NCBI GenBank assembly: GCA_948760655.1
Contig: CAQBKK010000017.1
Span: 1-20,463, forward strand
Direction: 5' to 3'
Source of the DNA: an uncultured Bacilli bacterium
GTDB lineage: Bacteria > Bacillota_I > Bacilli_A > RF39 > UBA660
DNA: 20,463 nt
Positions within the stretch are counted from its first letter, which is position 1; each line of letters starts with the position of its first letter. The position numbers and the translations under genes were made by a program. Below are positions 1 to 8,019 of this stretch, piece after piece. Below the pieces are notes generated by a model. The model did not search any database. It worked only from the letters and a program-made list of their open reading frames with translations, and was not told the DNA's origin.

Positions 1-139
1 TAATGGCAAGTCCTGAAAAGTACCCATACGTCATTCCTATTAAACCACTTACCAAATTAAAAAATAGAGCAAAAGCTATTCCTTTCTTCTCTTTGATTAA
101 AAATGGTTTCAGAAAACGAAAAATTTCTTTATTTTTCAT
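1..139 (-). CDS. ABC-type exporter, N-terminal fragment (runs off window)
   Basis: Only the first 46 codons lie in the window. The encoded start (MKNKEIFRFLKPF, then a hydrophobic stretch rich in F, A, L, I and G) resembles the N-terminus and first membrane helix of type I ABC exporters, where a short basic/amphipathic segment precedes TM1. No ATPase motif is available, so the family is an inference. An in-frame ATG lies at 148, but the GAGGAG ribosome site is flush against it and sits nine bases before the ATG at 139, so I chose 139. A sigma-A-type promoter lies just upstream, partly inside the terminator of the preceding gene. The gene is therefore probably the first of its own transcript. 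Confidence 0.5.
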   Translation of the reverse strand, partial: MKNKEIFRFLKPFLIKEKKGIAFALFFNLVSGLIGMTYGYFSGLAI

Positions 140-162
140 ACAACGCATCTCCTCGCCCAATC

Positions 163-191
163 ATTATAGTAAAAATAAAGAAAAAAAGCAA
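163..191 (-). promoter_or_regulatory. Sigma-A promoter for the partial ABC exporter gene
   Basis: On the minus strand TTGCTT (191-186) is followed after 17 bases by a perfect TATAAT (168-163). The predicted start of transcription is near 156, about 15 bases before the start codon at 139. The -35 box overlaps the 3' arm and first Ts of the terminator for the preceding gene, a very compact arrangement. Confidence 0.6.
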
Positions 192-210
192 ATAGCTCAT
201 TCCTATTTGC
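173..210 (-). terminator. Rho-independent terminator after the DUF3592-like gene
   Basis: A perfect 8-bp inverted repeat (GCAAATAG at 188-195 against CTATTTGC at 203-210, 7-nt loop) is followed on the minus strand by seven Ts, a C and a further T-rich run. It lies about 30 bases after the stop of the gene ending at 242. Confidence 0.85.
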
Positions 211-241
211 CTTATTTAATATTGTCTTACGTAACAATTTA

Positions 242-721
242 CTATTCTTTTTCCTCTTCCGCTTTCTTGTATTGTTTTAACTTTGCTGTATAACTAGGAG
301 CATAAATCAAAAGTCCCAAACTTCCAAACAAGAAAACAAAATAAATCTTAGCAACTATAGTATTGGTCTTTACCCCTTCTACATTTGCATATAGTTTTCC
401 ATTAGCAAGATAAGCAGTAACTTCCTTCCCCTCAGGAAATGAATACACATCATGTGCATTCTCCAAATCATAAGTCTTTCCAATATACTCTACTTTTACA
501 TCGTACTTATAAGTTTTGGAATTAGTCTTACGATTTACATATTCTATTTTCTCACTACTTAAAACAATGGCTTTGACTTCTTTATATTCAGGATTACTAT
601 TATTCATTAGAAACCAAAAAACAACAGCCAAACCAATACATAAAACAAGTGCTATCCATAAAAGAATACTATTTCGTTTTATCTTATTTCTTTCCACATT
701 ACTATCTTTTATTTCATTCAT
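242..721 (-). CDS. Small two-helix membrane protein, DUF3592-like
   Basis: 159 aa. It has an N-terminal membrane helix (about residues 20-38), an exposed domain of roughly 75 residues rich in beta-strand patterns (alternating K/V/Y, with YKYDVKVEYIGKTYD and GKEVTAYLANGKLYA), a second helix (about 118-138) and a charged Lys/Glu cytosolic tail. Two helices bracketing a Y-x-V-x-Y-x-x-G-K-x-Y strand are typical of DUF3592-type proteins, whose function is unknown; the assignment is by resemblance only. A GTG at 730 is in frame, but AAGTGAG sits at good distance from the ATG at 721, so I start there. It is a single-gene transcript with its own promoter (747-775) and terminator (173-210). Confidence 0.6.
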   Translation of the reverse strand: MNEIKDSNVERNKIKRNSILLWIALVLCIGLAVVFWFLMNNSNPEYKEVKAIVLSSEKIEYVNRKTNSKTYKYDVKVEYIGKTYDLENAHDVYSFPEGKEVTAYLANGKLYANVEGVKTNTIVAKIYFVFLFGSLGLLIYAPSYTAKLKQYKKAEEEKE

Positions 722-746
722 CAAACTCACTTCTTTCTACTTTTCC

Positions 747-775
747 ATTATATAACTTCTAAAAATGAAGAGCAA
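747..775 (-). promoter_or_regulatory. Sigma-A promoter for the DUF3592-like gene
   Basis: TTGCTC (775-770), 17-base spacer, perfect TATAAT (752-747) on the minus strand, about 25 bases before the chosen start codon at 721. I see no clear terminator between this promoter and the GNAT gene ending at 823, so read-through from the mutL operon is possible. Confidence 0.6.
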
Positions 776-822
776 GAACATTACAATATAACTTAACATT
801 AAATGAAATATAAAATTTTAAA

Positions 823-1179
823 CTATCTAATAGGCAAATAGTATTTAACAACACCTTCTTTTCTTGTAATTTCTACCCCACCATTACGGCTAGCAATTCT
901 TGCCATCACCATATTTGATAAAGAAAATTCTATTTCTAAAAAATGAATACCATGGTCTTTTATATTCTGTAAAACTTGAGAAAAAAGTTCATTACCATAG
1001 CCATTACCACGTTTATCCTCTAAAATAAAAATATAAATATCTGTTTTTTCTGAATAACTTATTTGGGCAAATCCTAATAACTCCTCATTTTCTTTAAAAC
1101 AATAATAACTATCACTAAATGAAATTGGCAAATTAAAAATTTTCTTTTCTTCTTCAGTCATTTTACATAGTTCTCTCAT
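823..1179 (-). CDS. GNAT-family N-acetyltransferase
   Basis: 118 aa, short for a single-domain GNAT (commonly 140-160). The acetyl-CoA pyrophosphate-binding signature R/Q-x-x-G-x-G/A appears as K56-R-G-N-G-Y-G62 followed by an amphipathic helix (NELFSQVL). The preceding strand (IYIFILEDK) and the later N-M-V-M-A-R-I-A-S-R-N-G segment fit motifs A and B. The substrate cannot be told. The longest frame begins at 1203, but GGAGG stands six bases before the ATG at 1179. The start overlaps the end of the ParB-like gene by 17 bases, so the two are probably translationally coupled as the last genes of the yqeG-mutL operon. Confidence 0.75.
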   Translation of the reverse strand: MRELCKMTEEEKKIFNLPISFSDSYYCFKENEELLGFAQISYSEKTDIYIFILEDKRGNGYGNELFSQVLQNIKDHGIHFLEIEFSLSNMVMARIASRNGGVEITRKEGVVKYYLPIR

Positions 1180-2452
1180 TTTCAACCTCCAAATAACTAA
1201 CATTTTCTATCATTTCTGGAACTATTGAAGATAAAAATCTTAAAAAATTCCCTTTGGCATTTTCTATCATATGCACTACATTGGAACATTCCTTATTATT
1301 TCTCAAAACATCACCTACATAATGCAACAATTCTTCATCGGTTAAAATCAAATTTTCATGATTAGAAAAAATAATCTCTGTTTTTCCTGTAAAATACCCT
1401 CTTGAATCTTTTTCTTTCCAGACCCAATCTGCTAATTTTAAAGTTGTTAGTACATAATTAGCAAAAGTTTTAGCAACATCAATTTTACTTACTACAACAG
1501 GGATTTTGTACTTTTCATAAATTGCATGCTCTTTTTCTTTATCTCCTTTTGCACGCATCATTTCTATACAAAAAAGGCTTCTTAAAACAGAGTATCTATG
1601 CATTCCATTTCCACCAACAGTATACTTTCCATCCAAAGTATTAACAAGTTTCATAGGTTCTTCTAAAAAACTTGGAGCTAATTTTTCCATCACATCTTCT
1701 ACTGTTAAATCTAACATTGATAATGCCCTTTGATGATAGCCATCTTTGCGGTTTGAATCAAAAAAACTCGGAAAAGCCTTTAACAAATCGTTTCCACAAT
1801 GTATCCAAGAATAATCATAGCCTATTACATCTGCAATACTTACCATTTCTTCTTTCTCTTCAGAATCTATTCGAAACCCAAAAAGAACAGAGTCAATCTC
1901 AGCTTGACTAACAATTTGAAGATTTACTTTACTTGCCATTTCTTCATAAGTAGTTCCATTCCTTACAAGGAATCTTGCAGTATCATAACTTACACATGTT
2001 TTAGACATATCTATAGTTTTTTCTAATTCTTTTAAAAGCCTTTTTCGTTTTAATTGTTCTTCTTCCTGTCTTAACTTCTCTCTTCTAATTTGTTTTTTTT
2101 CGCAAATTCTCTTTTGAATTTTAATTTCTCGAGCATTTCGCGCTTGTCTATACGCTACATTTACAGCATAGTCAATTGCCTCCTCTGTACAACCATCTTT
2201 TCGTAAAAGTTCTTTAAATAAATTCATTATAAATGGAACGGAATCTCCAGTAGTACAAATGAAATTCACAAGAGCCGTCATAAAACTTGCTCTATCAAAA
2301 GAGGATTGATTAGTATTCACAAGAGTAGCAAACAACTCATCTAAAACTTCCTCTTCTACAATGCTACTTAGTAACAATTGCCCCTTACATTGTAATAACT
2401 CTTCTATAGAACAAGAAGATTCAATTTTGCTTACAAATTCTTTTTCTGTCAT
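1163..2452 (-). CDS. Uncharacterised protein with a ParB-like core and coiled-coil middle
   Basis: 429 aa, no signal peptide or membrane helix. Three parts are visible: a helical N-terminal region (1-105); a highly charged Lys/Arg/Glu segment (about 106-148) expected to be a coiled coil; and a C-terminal half whose stretch 262-324 reads like a ParB/Srx-type domain. In that stretch, E-P-M-K-L-V-N-T-L-D-G-K-Y-T-V-G is followed by G-N-G-M-H-R-Y-S-V-L-R (about 280-291) and the strand K-I-P-V-V-V-S-K-I-D (316-325). The G-x-x-x-H-R-x-x-x-x-R block corresponds to the ParB phosphate-binding box, which is often D-G-x-H-R. This is fold recognition by eye; DNA or CTP binding is unproven. GGAG lies before the ATG at 2452. 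It follows mutL by 19 bases and overlaps the GNAT gene. Confidence 0.6.
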   Translation of the reverse strand: MTEKEFVSKIESSCSIEELLQCKGQLLLSSIVEEEVLDELFATLVNTNQSSFDRASFMTALVNFICTTGDSVPFIMNLFKELLRKDGCTEEAIDYAVNVAYRQARNAREIKIQKRICEKKQIRREKLRQEEEQLKRKRLLKELEKTIDMSKTCVSYDTARFLVRNGTTYEEMASKVNLQIVSQAEIDSVLFGFRIDSEEKEEMVSIADVIGYDYSWIHCGNDLLKAFPSFFDSNRKDGYHQRALSMLDLTVEDVMEKLAPSFLEEPMKLVNTLDGKYTVGGNGMHRYSVLRSLFCIEMMRAKGDKEKEHAIYEKYKIPVVVSKIDVAKTFANYVLTTLKLADWVWKEKDSRGYFTGKTEIIFSNHENLILTDEELLHYVGDVLRNNKECSNVVHMIENAKGNFLRFLSSIVPEMIENVSYLEVENERTM

Positions 2453-2471
2453 GTTTTTCTCCTTTTTTATT

Positions 2472-4223
2472 CTAATTCATAACCCTCTTAAACATTCTCT
2501 CTAAATCATATATAGAAAACTTAATAATAGTAGGTCTTCCATGCGGGCAATTGTATGGATTATCACAACAAACTAGTTCTTGTAGCAACTCCTCCACCGC
2601 CTCTATACTAATATGCATATTTGCTTTAATACTCATTTTACAAGCAAGAGTAATTGCAATATGTTCATTAAATTTCACTGGATCAAATTCTCCCTGATTA
2701 TGAATCATAATGTCAACGATTTTATGAATAGATTCCTCTTCATACCCTGTTTTTAACCACGTAGGATGTTCCTTAAAAACAAAAGTATTTAAACCAAACT
2801 CTTCTACTACAAATCCCATATGGGTAAGAACTTCCAAATTATTTTTAATAACCAAAAATTCACTTGTCGAAAGTTCTATCGTAATAGGAAACAAAAGCGC
2901 TATAGTAGAAATTGTACTTTCCTTTAATGCTTTTAAATACCTCTCGTAATTCACTCTTTCTTGTGCAGCATGTTGGTCGACCAAATAAACCCCTTCCTCA
3001 TTCTGCGCTATAATATAAGTTCCTAAAGCAACACCAACGGGATACAAAACAAGTTTTTTTAATTCCTCATTGATAACAAGTGGCTCTTCTTTTTTTTCTT
3101 CCTCATAACTTAAATCAAGAGCAACTTGACTACTCGTTTGATAAATATCTTCCTTTTTTTCTTCTTCATGCACAAAATTCTCTACATATTGATCTTTAAT
3201 TTCATTGTACTCAGGCTTCTTTACTGCATCAGGTATAAGTAAACTTTTATAAAGAGCATCTTTTATCGTCTTCAAAAGTAAATCATACAAATCATGAATT
3301 TTATCTAACTTAATATCTTGTTTCGTTGGATGAACATTCACATCAATTAAAGTAGGATCCGTATTAATTTTTAAAACAACAATCGGATATTTTGTATCAG
3401 GTTTATACGTATAATACGCATCATTAATTGCTCTATTAATATCATAATTTTTAATAACCCGATCATTTACAATCGTAATAAAATGATTTCGATTGGATTT
3501 TAAAATCTCTGGTTTACAAACATACCCATAAATATCAAAATCATCACTACTAGCACGTACCTCAATCATTTTAGAAGAAACGGCAAGTCCATAAATTTCA
3601 TGAATACATTTATGTAAATTCCCACTTCCTGTTGTTTTTACAAGAATATGGTCATTATTATATAAAGAAAAGGAAACATTAGGATGGGATAAAGCAAGAC
3701 GCTCAATAAAAGATACACACCCTGCTAACTCGGCTGCCTCACTTTTAAGATATTTTAAACGTGCAGGAGTATTATAAAACAAATCAGTTACCGTTATTTC
3801 TGTACCCCGTCTTGCATCGGCAGAACTCTCCTGTAAAACTTTCCCGCCCTTTATCTCTATCAAAAAACCAATATCCTGACTACATGTTTTTAACGTAACA
3901 TGAGAAACACTTGCAATAGAAGGCAGTGCCTCTCCTCGAAACCCTAAAGTATCAATAAAAAACAAATCATCTTCCCGAATCAATTTACTTGTTGCATGCC
4001 TCGAAAAAGCAAGTCTAGCATCTTCTACATCCATTCCATCTCCATCATCTAACACATGAATGGACTTTAATCCTCCATCAATTAAACGAACAATAATAGA
4101 ACTAGCATGCGCATCCAAACTATTTTCAACTAACTCTTTCACAACAGACGAAATCTTCTCCACAACTTCTCCCGCCGCAATTTTATTGGCTAAAACCTCA
4201 CTCATAACATGAATTTTACTCAT
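2472..4223 (-). CDS. mutL: DNA mismatch repair protein MutL (endonuclease type)
   Basis: 583 aa. MutL is the GHKL ATPase that links mismatch recognition by MutS to strand incision. N-terminal ATPase motifs are clear: N-K-I-A-A-G-E-V-V-E near residue 13, K-E-L-V-E-N-S-L-D-A with the catalytic Glu, D-D-G-D-G-M (usually D-N-G-x-G), H-A-T-S-K, and G-F-R-G-E-A-L-x-S-I. After an acidic Lys/Glu-rich linker, the C-terminal domain carries D-Q-H-A-A-Q-E-R-V-N-Y-E, which fits the metal-dependent nicking motif DQHA(X)2E(X)4E, plus A-C-K-x-S-I-K-A-N and C-P-H-G-R-P-T. It should therefore be a nicking MutL of the MutH-independent kind. A GTG at 4229 is too close to GGGGAG, so the ATG at 4223 is preferred. 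mutS is not in the window; the gene sits five bases after yqeH. Confidence 0.97.
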   Translation of the reverse strand: MSKIHVMSEVLANKIAAGEVVEKISSVVKELVENSLDAHASSIIVRLIDGGLKSIHVLDDGDGMDVEDARLAFSRHATSKLIREDDLFFIDTLGFRGEALPSIASVSHVTLKTCSQDIGFLIEIKGGKVLQESSADARRGTEITVTDLFYNTPARLKYLKSEAAELAGCVSFIERLALSHPNVSFSLYNNDHILVKTTGSGNLHKCIHEIYGLAVSSKMIEVRASSDDFDIYGYVCKPEILKSNRNHFITIVNDRVIKNYDINRAINDAYYTYKPDTKYPIVVLKINTDPTLIDVNVHPTKQDIKLDKIHDLYDLLLKTIKDALYKSLLIPDAVKKPEYNEIKDQYVENFVHEEEKKEDIYQTSSQVALDLSYEEEKKEEPLVINEELKKLVLYPVGVALGTYIIAQNEEGVYLVDQHAAQERVNYERYLKALKESTISTIALLFPITIELSTSEFLVIKNNLEVLTHMGFVVEEFGLNTFVFKEHPTWLKTGYEEESIHKIVDIMIHNQGEFDPVKFNEHIAITLACKMSIKANMHISIEAVEELLQELVCCDNPYNCPHGRPTIIKFSIYDLERMFKRVMN

Positions 4224-4228
4224 AACCA

Positions 4229-5215
4229 CTACTCCCCACTAAAAAAACTTTTCCTTTTTTCTAAACACATTGTCTTTTTCGTATAGATAGTAAGCAAAGC
4301 ATCGCTTTTACATGTAACAAATCCAAACCCTTTAACAACTAAATCTTCATTAGAAGAAAAACGCCAAGAAACTTTTTTCTCATCTTTTAAAAAATGATTT
4401 TTCTCATACACTTTTTTTATAGCAAGAGAAGGCGACATATAAATGGTTATATTGCACTGGTCACTTTGGTTCTCTAAACGAATACATTCTTCAATCACCA
4501 CACTAACTCCTTTTTTTAATTGAAACGTAATAGGTTTTAAACCTTTTTTCGTATGAATTCTTTTTAAAAGAGCAACATCCTTTTCATCATACATTACATT
4601 TTCATAAGAAAAACCAGGAGTATCAAAAAGAACAAAACCATTCTCTAACGTAAGTTTCATAAAATCCAAAGTAGTATTAGGAGCCATACTAGTTGTTATT
4701 TTGTTATTTTCTAATAAAGCATTAATTAATGTACTTTTCCCAGCATTAGTAAAACCCATCACATAAGCTTCTTTTACATATTCTTTTTCCATAACTTTCT
4801 CAATAGAATGAATACTTCTCTTCTTAATAGCAGAAAGAAACAAAATCTTCTCTTGTATTCCATAGACATTTTTAAGCCATGTACAAATCTTTTCTTCCTT
4901 GACACTTCTAGGAAGTAAATCCATTTTACTAACTACCAAGCATTTAGGACACCTTACCTCATGAAACTTTTTAATAACTTCTAAGCTAATATTCAAAATA
5001 TCCACTAAAAAAAAGACATATTTTTTCTTTTCATTCACGCTATGCAAAATTTCTTCATTCAAAGAAAAAGAAATAACTTGTAAATCGTTATAATGCAAAA
5101 TACGAAAACAACGTTCGCATAAATTTCCCTCTCCCCATTTTTCTTTAGGAATATATCCAGGCTTTTTAGAATCCACGCATTGTAATAAAACCCCACAACC
5201 ACTGCATCTATTCAT
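4229..5215 (-). CDS. yqeH: Circularly permuted ribosome-assembly GTPase YqeH
   Basis: 328 aa. The family supports assembly of the 30S subunit. An N-terminal zinc finger (C-x-G-C-G near residue 5 and C-x-R-C-F-R near 36, with P-G-Y-I-P between) precedes a circularly permuted G domain. The order here is G4 (S-K-M-D, replacing N-K-x-D), G5 (L-S-A), then the P-loop G-F-T-N-A-G-K-S-T, then G3 (D-T-P-G). The C-terminal half matches the family's RNA-interacting region in length. TTG (5227) and GTG (5224) starts are in frame, but the ATG at 5215 begins directly at the zinc-finger segment; its ribosome site (GGTG) is weak. The start overlaps the yqeG stop by eight bases, which suggests coupled translation. 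Order yqeG-yqeH is conserved in Bacillota. Confidence 0.94.
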   Translation of the reverse strand: MNRCSGCGVLLQCVDSKKPGYIPKEKWGEGNLCERCFRILHYNDLQVISFSLNEEILHSVNEKKKYVFFLVDILNISLEVIKKFHEVRCPKCLVVSKMDLLPRSVKEEKICTWLKNVYGIQEKILFLSAIKKRSIHSIEKVMEKEYVKEAYVMGFTNAGKSTLINALLENNKITTSMAPNTTLDFMKLTLENGFVLFDTPGFSYENVMYDEKDVALLKRIHTKKGLKPITFQLKKGVSVVIEECIRLENQSDQCNITIYMSPSLAIKKVYEKNHFLKDEKKVSWRFSSNEDLVVKGFGFVTCKSDALLTIYTKKTMCLEKRKSFFSGE

Positions 5216-5732
5216 AGTATTCACCAACTTTAAAAAGTCCTTGTTTCTCTAATTTTTTAAATATCTTTCTCTCAAAAATACGATTCATTCGCGTTCCAAA
5301 TAAATCTATATTACTTAAAGGATGCACCAAGATACTAAAAAAACCCATACGATTAGCTCCATAAACGTCTGTAAGCAACTGATCTCCAACGCATGCAATT
5401 TCATTATCCCGAAAAGAATACATGCTTAAAATTTTTTTGTATTTTGTTTTAAAAGGTTTCTTACTATGAAAACTAGAATCCACATTTAACTTTTCTTTAA
5501 AAGGCTCTACTCTCGCTTTCGTTGCATTCGATAAAATAATAATTTTAATCCCTAAAAGTTCAATATCTGCAAAAAAATCTTTCATATCTTTATCTGGTAC
5601 TTGCATATTAATTGGGGCAATGGTATTATCCAAATCAAACAAAATACACTTAATTCCTTTCTTTTTCAAACTTTCATAATCAATATCATAAATACTTTTT
5701 TTATACATATCTGGAATAAATTTCTCTAGCAT
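5208..5732 (-). CDS. yqeG: YqeG-family HAD-superfamily (IIIA) phosphatase
   Basis: 174 aa, normal for YqeG. HAD motif I is F-D-L-D-N-T (Asp33 and Asp35), motif II is L-S-N-A (Ser68), a conserved Lys lies in S-K-K-P, and motif IV is G-D-Q-L-L-T-D-V-Y-G-A-N-R-M-G. The family is a cytosolic small-molecule or protein phosphatase whose physiological substrate in bacteria is not settled. GAGGTG lies five bases before the ATG at 5732. It is the first gene of the yqeG-yqeH-mutL-ParB-like-GNAT transcript and diverges from sigK across about 100 bases. Confidence 0.93.
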   Translation of the reverse strand: MLEKFIPDMYKKSIYDIDYESLKKKGIKCILFDLDNTIAPINMQVPDKDMKDFFADIELLGIKIIILSNATKARVEPFKEKLNVDSSFHSKKPFKTKYKKILSMYSFRDNEIACVGDQLLTDVYGANRMGFFSILVHPLSNIDLFGTRMNRIFERKIFKKLEKQGLFKVGEYYE

Positions 5733-5752
5733 AGCTTCACCTCATTATCATA

Positions 5753-5761
5753 AGTATACCA
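5753..5761 (-). promoter_or_regulatory. Extended -10 promoter for the yqeG-mutL operon
   Basis: TGGTATACT (5761-5753, minus strand) fits an extended -10 element (TG-n-TATAAT) with one mismatch. I see no good -35 hexamer 16-18 bases upstream, which extended -10 promoters tolerate. Transcription would begin near 5746, just ahead of the GAGGTG ribosome site. Confidence 0.5.
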
Positions 5762-5835
5762 TAAAACGACATATTTTTTAAAAGAAGAATAATAAAAAAA
5801 TTAAAATATATACTTTAATAAAGGAAGTGTCAAAA

Positions 5836-6531
5836 TTGTTATTTAATTTATTGAATATCATAAAAGATATGTTATTTTTTACAGGAAGTTATTCAAACAA
5901 CGTATTTCCTTCTCCCTTAAGTGAAGAAGAGGAAGAAAAAATGATTAAAAAAATGCTTACAGGGGATAAAGAGGCTCGAAATATTCTAATCGAAAGAAAC
6001 TTAAGGCTTGTTGCCCATATTGTAAAAAAATTTGAAAGCAAAAACACAAGTCAAGACGATTTGATCAGCATCGGAACCATTGGACTTATAAAAGGAATCG
6101 ACTCTTATAATGATACCAAAAAAACAAAAATTACTACCTACGCCGCTCGTTGTATCGAAAATGAAATTTTAATGTACTTTAGAAGTACCAAAAAAACAAG
6201 TGGAGATGTTTCCTTAAATGACTCGATTGGTTATGACAAAGATGGCAACGAAATCAGTTTAATTGATGTTTTAAAAGACAACACCACAGATTTTGCAGAA
6301 CTCGTTCACACCAAAGACAACATAAAACTTTTAAACAACTACTTAACCTTATTAAACGAAAGAGAAAAAGAAATCATTATTAAAAGATATGGTCTATTAA
6401 ATCAAAAAGAAAAAACCCAAAAAGAGATTGCAAGTGAACTTCATATTTCTCGTAGTTATGTTTCTAGAATTGAAAAAAGAGCACTTACTAAAATGCTCAA
6501 AGAATTCATCAAAAACAAAAAAGATTTATAA
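5836..6531 (+). CDS. sigK: RNA polymerase sporulation sigma factor, sigma-K type
   Basis: 231 aa, the length of B. subtilis pro-sigma-K. Region 2 reads R-N-x-L-I-E-x-N-L-R-L-V-A-H-I-V-K-K-F and D-L-I-S-I-G-T-I-G-L-I-K-G-I, then T-Y-A-A-R-C-I-E-N-E-I-L-M. The linker D-V-S-L-N-D-S-I-G and N-E-I-S-L-I-D-V-L-K is typical of sigma-E/K. Region 4 ends with S-R-S-Y-V-S-R-I-E-K-R-A-L-x-K-M. The N-terminus (hydrophobic, then N-N-V-F-P-S-P-L-S) matches the sigma-K pro-sequence region rather than sigma-E, so the product is probably made inactive and cleaved in the mother cell. The gene is intact, with no skin-type insertion. A GTG at 5827 is in frame, but AAGGAAGTG (5821-5829) lies six bases before the TTG at 5836, so I take the TTG start. 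No spoIVFB is in the window. Confidence 0.93.
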   Translation: MLFNLLNIIKDMLFFTGSYSNNVFPSPLSEEEEEKMIKKMLTGDKEARNILIERNLRLVAHIVKKFESKNTSQDDLISIGTIGLIKGIDSYNDTKKTKITTYAARCIENEILMYFRSTKKTSGDVSLNDSIGYDKDGNEISLIDVLKDNTTDFAELVHTKDNIKLLNNYLTLLNEREKEIIIKRYGLLNQKEKTQKEIASELHISRSYVSRIEKRALTKMLKEFIKNKKDL

Positions 6532-6538
6532 CTTTTTT
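6517..6538. terminator. Weak bidirectional inverted repeat at the sigK/ABC-F convergence
   Basis: AAAAAAG (6517-6523) and CTTTTTT (6532-6538) form a perfect 7-bp inverted repeat around the two overlapping stop codons. In either direction the stem ends in a T run, so it could terminate both converging transcripts, but only one pair is G-C. Confidence 0.4.
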
Positions 6539-8019
6539 AAACCATTACAGTCTAATTGGTACACTGTATCTATAACTTCCTCAATATATTTCCGATCATG
6601 GGAAACACTAATAATAGTTCCTTGAAAATCTCGTAAGACTCGGCGAATCACTGGACTAGATAAAGGACTCACATTCCGTGTTGGTTCATCTAGCAGCAAA
6701 ACTTGAGAGCGTTCCATTACAAATTTAATTAAAAATAACTTTGCTTTAGAACCATTGCTTAAATTCTCTATCTTCCCCGTCATTTCCTCACTCGTAAAAT
6801 TCATATTCCCTAAATACGCTCTTGCATCCGTCTCTGTAATCACACCACCACTCTTCAAAAAAAGAAGAGGAGTCAAAAAATTATCCAAAATATCTTCATA
6901 ATTTTGTGGCATATACCCAAGACGAATATCCTTTCTTTCTCTTAAAATTTCATAAAAGTGTTTCAATAGCGTCGATTTCCCTACGCCATTTTTTCCTACT
7001 ATACACAAATGCTCTTTTCCAAACACTTTTAAAGAAATATTTTTACTTAATACTTTTTTTCCTACCCATAATTCTGGATAGAAAACATCCAAAATAACTT
7101 TCTTATTCGGAAGAGTAACTTTTGGATAGACAAAAAATATCTCTTCTTCCACATCGGGTTTTTGTGTAATCTGCATATGCTCTAGCTTTTTCTCTTGGGC
7201 TTTTAAACTATGCATCTTTTTCTTTAACACTTGAGCTCCATGAGGGTCTTTCCTAGAAATTGTTCTTTGCTGATATTCTACCTTTTGTTCTATTTGTCTT
7301 AACTTTTCCTCTTTCTTTTTATATTCTCTTGCCTCATTTCGAGCCATTTGCATCTGATGATTGATACCACGCACCCGTTCTTCTACAAAAGCATCGTACC
7401 CCATTCTTACAAGAGTATGCCTACACTCCAGTTTTTTCTTAATTTGTTCTATATGAAGAATGATAGTAGCAGTGCGAGATAAAAGCGTTTCATCATGAGA
7501 AACAAACACAATCGGCTTATCTAACATTGGAATAAAATTTTCTAACCATTCCAAAGCCTCAATATCCAAATCATTCGTTGGTTCATCTAAAAAAAGAATA
7601 TCATAATCATTAAGTAAAAGTTTTAAAATTCCTACTTTTATTTTTTCGCCACCTGATAAAGTATTTAAAAATTGTAAGAATATCGTATCTTTCAACTTTA
7701 AAATATTTAAATACTTATACAAAACATTTAACTTATTATAATAGTCATTTTCAGAGGAAAACAAATAATCTTTTACATATTTTTTTAATTCCTCTTTTGC
7801 TATGGTTTGTTCCAAATACCCTATAGTACCTTTACAAGTAACACTACCTGTTCTAGTCGCATAATCACAAATGCCTAAAAGAACTTTTAAAAGAGTGGAT
7901 TTCCCATTTCCTTCTTCTCCAATAATAGCAAGCTTATCTCCACGATGTAACGTAAAAGATAAATTTTTCACAAGATAACGTGTCCCAATTGCAATATCTA
8001 CATTTTTAACTTCTAACAT
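6526..8019 (-). CDS. ABC-F family ATPase (ribosome-associated; possible antibiotic-resistance type)
   Basis: 497 aa, two ATPase domains, no membrane segments. Domain 1: Walker A G-E-E-G-N-G-K-S-T (near 35), signature L-S-G-G-E-K, Walker B I-L-F-L-D-E-P-T-N-D-L-D, switch S-H-D. The inter-domain linker (about 200-290) is a charged coiled coil rich in Lys, Arg, Glu and Gln, as in the P-site-interacting linker of ABC-F proteins. Domain 2: G-K-N-G-V-G-K-S-T, degenerate signature L-S-N-G-S-K-A-K, Walker B L-L-L-D-E-P-T-R-N-V-S-P-L-S, then S-V-S-H-D-R. Both catalytic Glu residues are present. ABC-F proteins act on stalled or drug-bound ribosomes in the cytosol. An antibiotic role is inferred only from the leader ORF upstream (8063-8083). 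AAGGAGG lies before the ATG at 8019. The stop overlaps sigK by six bases, tail to tail. Confidence 0.9.
   Translation of the reverse strand: MLEVKNVDIAIGTRYLVKNLSFTLHRGDKLAIIGEEGNGKSTLLKVLLGICDYATRTGSVTCKGTIGYLEQTIAKEELKKYVKDYLFSSENDYYNKLNVLYKYLNILKLKDTIFLQFLNTLSGGEKIKVGILKLLLNDYDILFLDEPTNDLDIEALEWLENFIPMLDKPIVFVSHDETLLSRTATIILHIEQIKKKLECRHTLVRMGYDAFVEERVRGINHQMQMARNEAREYKKKEEKLRQIEQKVEYQQRTISRKDPHGAQVLKKKMHSLKAQEKKLEHMQITQKPDVEEEIFFVYPKVTLPNKKVILDVFYPELWVGKKVLSKNISLKVFGKEHLCIVGKNGVGKSTLLKHFYEILRERKDIRLGYMPQNYEDILDNFLTPLLFLKSGGVITETDARAYLGNMNFTSEEMTGKIENLSNGSKAKLFLIKFVMERSQVLLLDEPTRNVSPLSSPVIRRVLRDFQGTIISVSHDRKYIEEVIDTVYQLDCNGLKKL

Noticed and set aside
3..293. Plus-strand open frame of 96 codons at the left edge
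   Set aside because: It runs across the start of the minus-strand ABC gene, a promoter and a terminator hairpin, and has no ribosome site or recognisable protein pattern.
5809..5814. TATACT as a sigK promoter
   Set aside because: It would start the RNA at the first base of the SD, and no -35 is seen. In such AT-rich sequence the match is weak.
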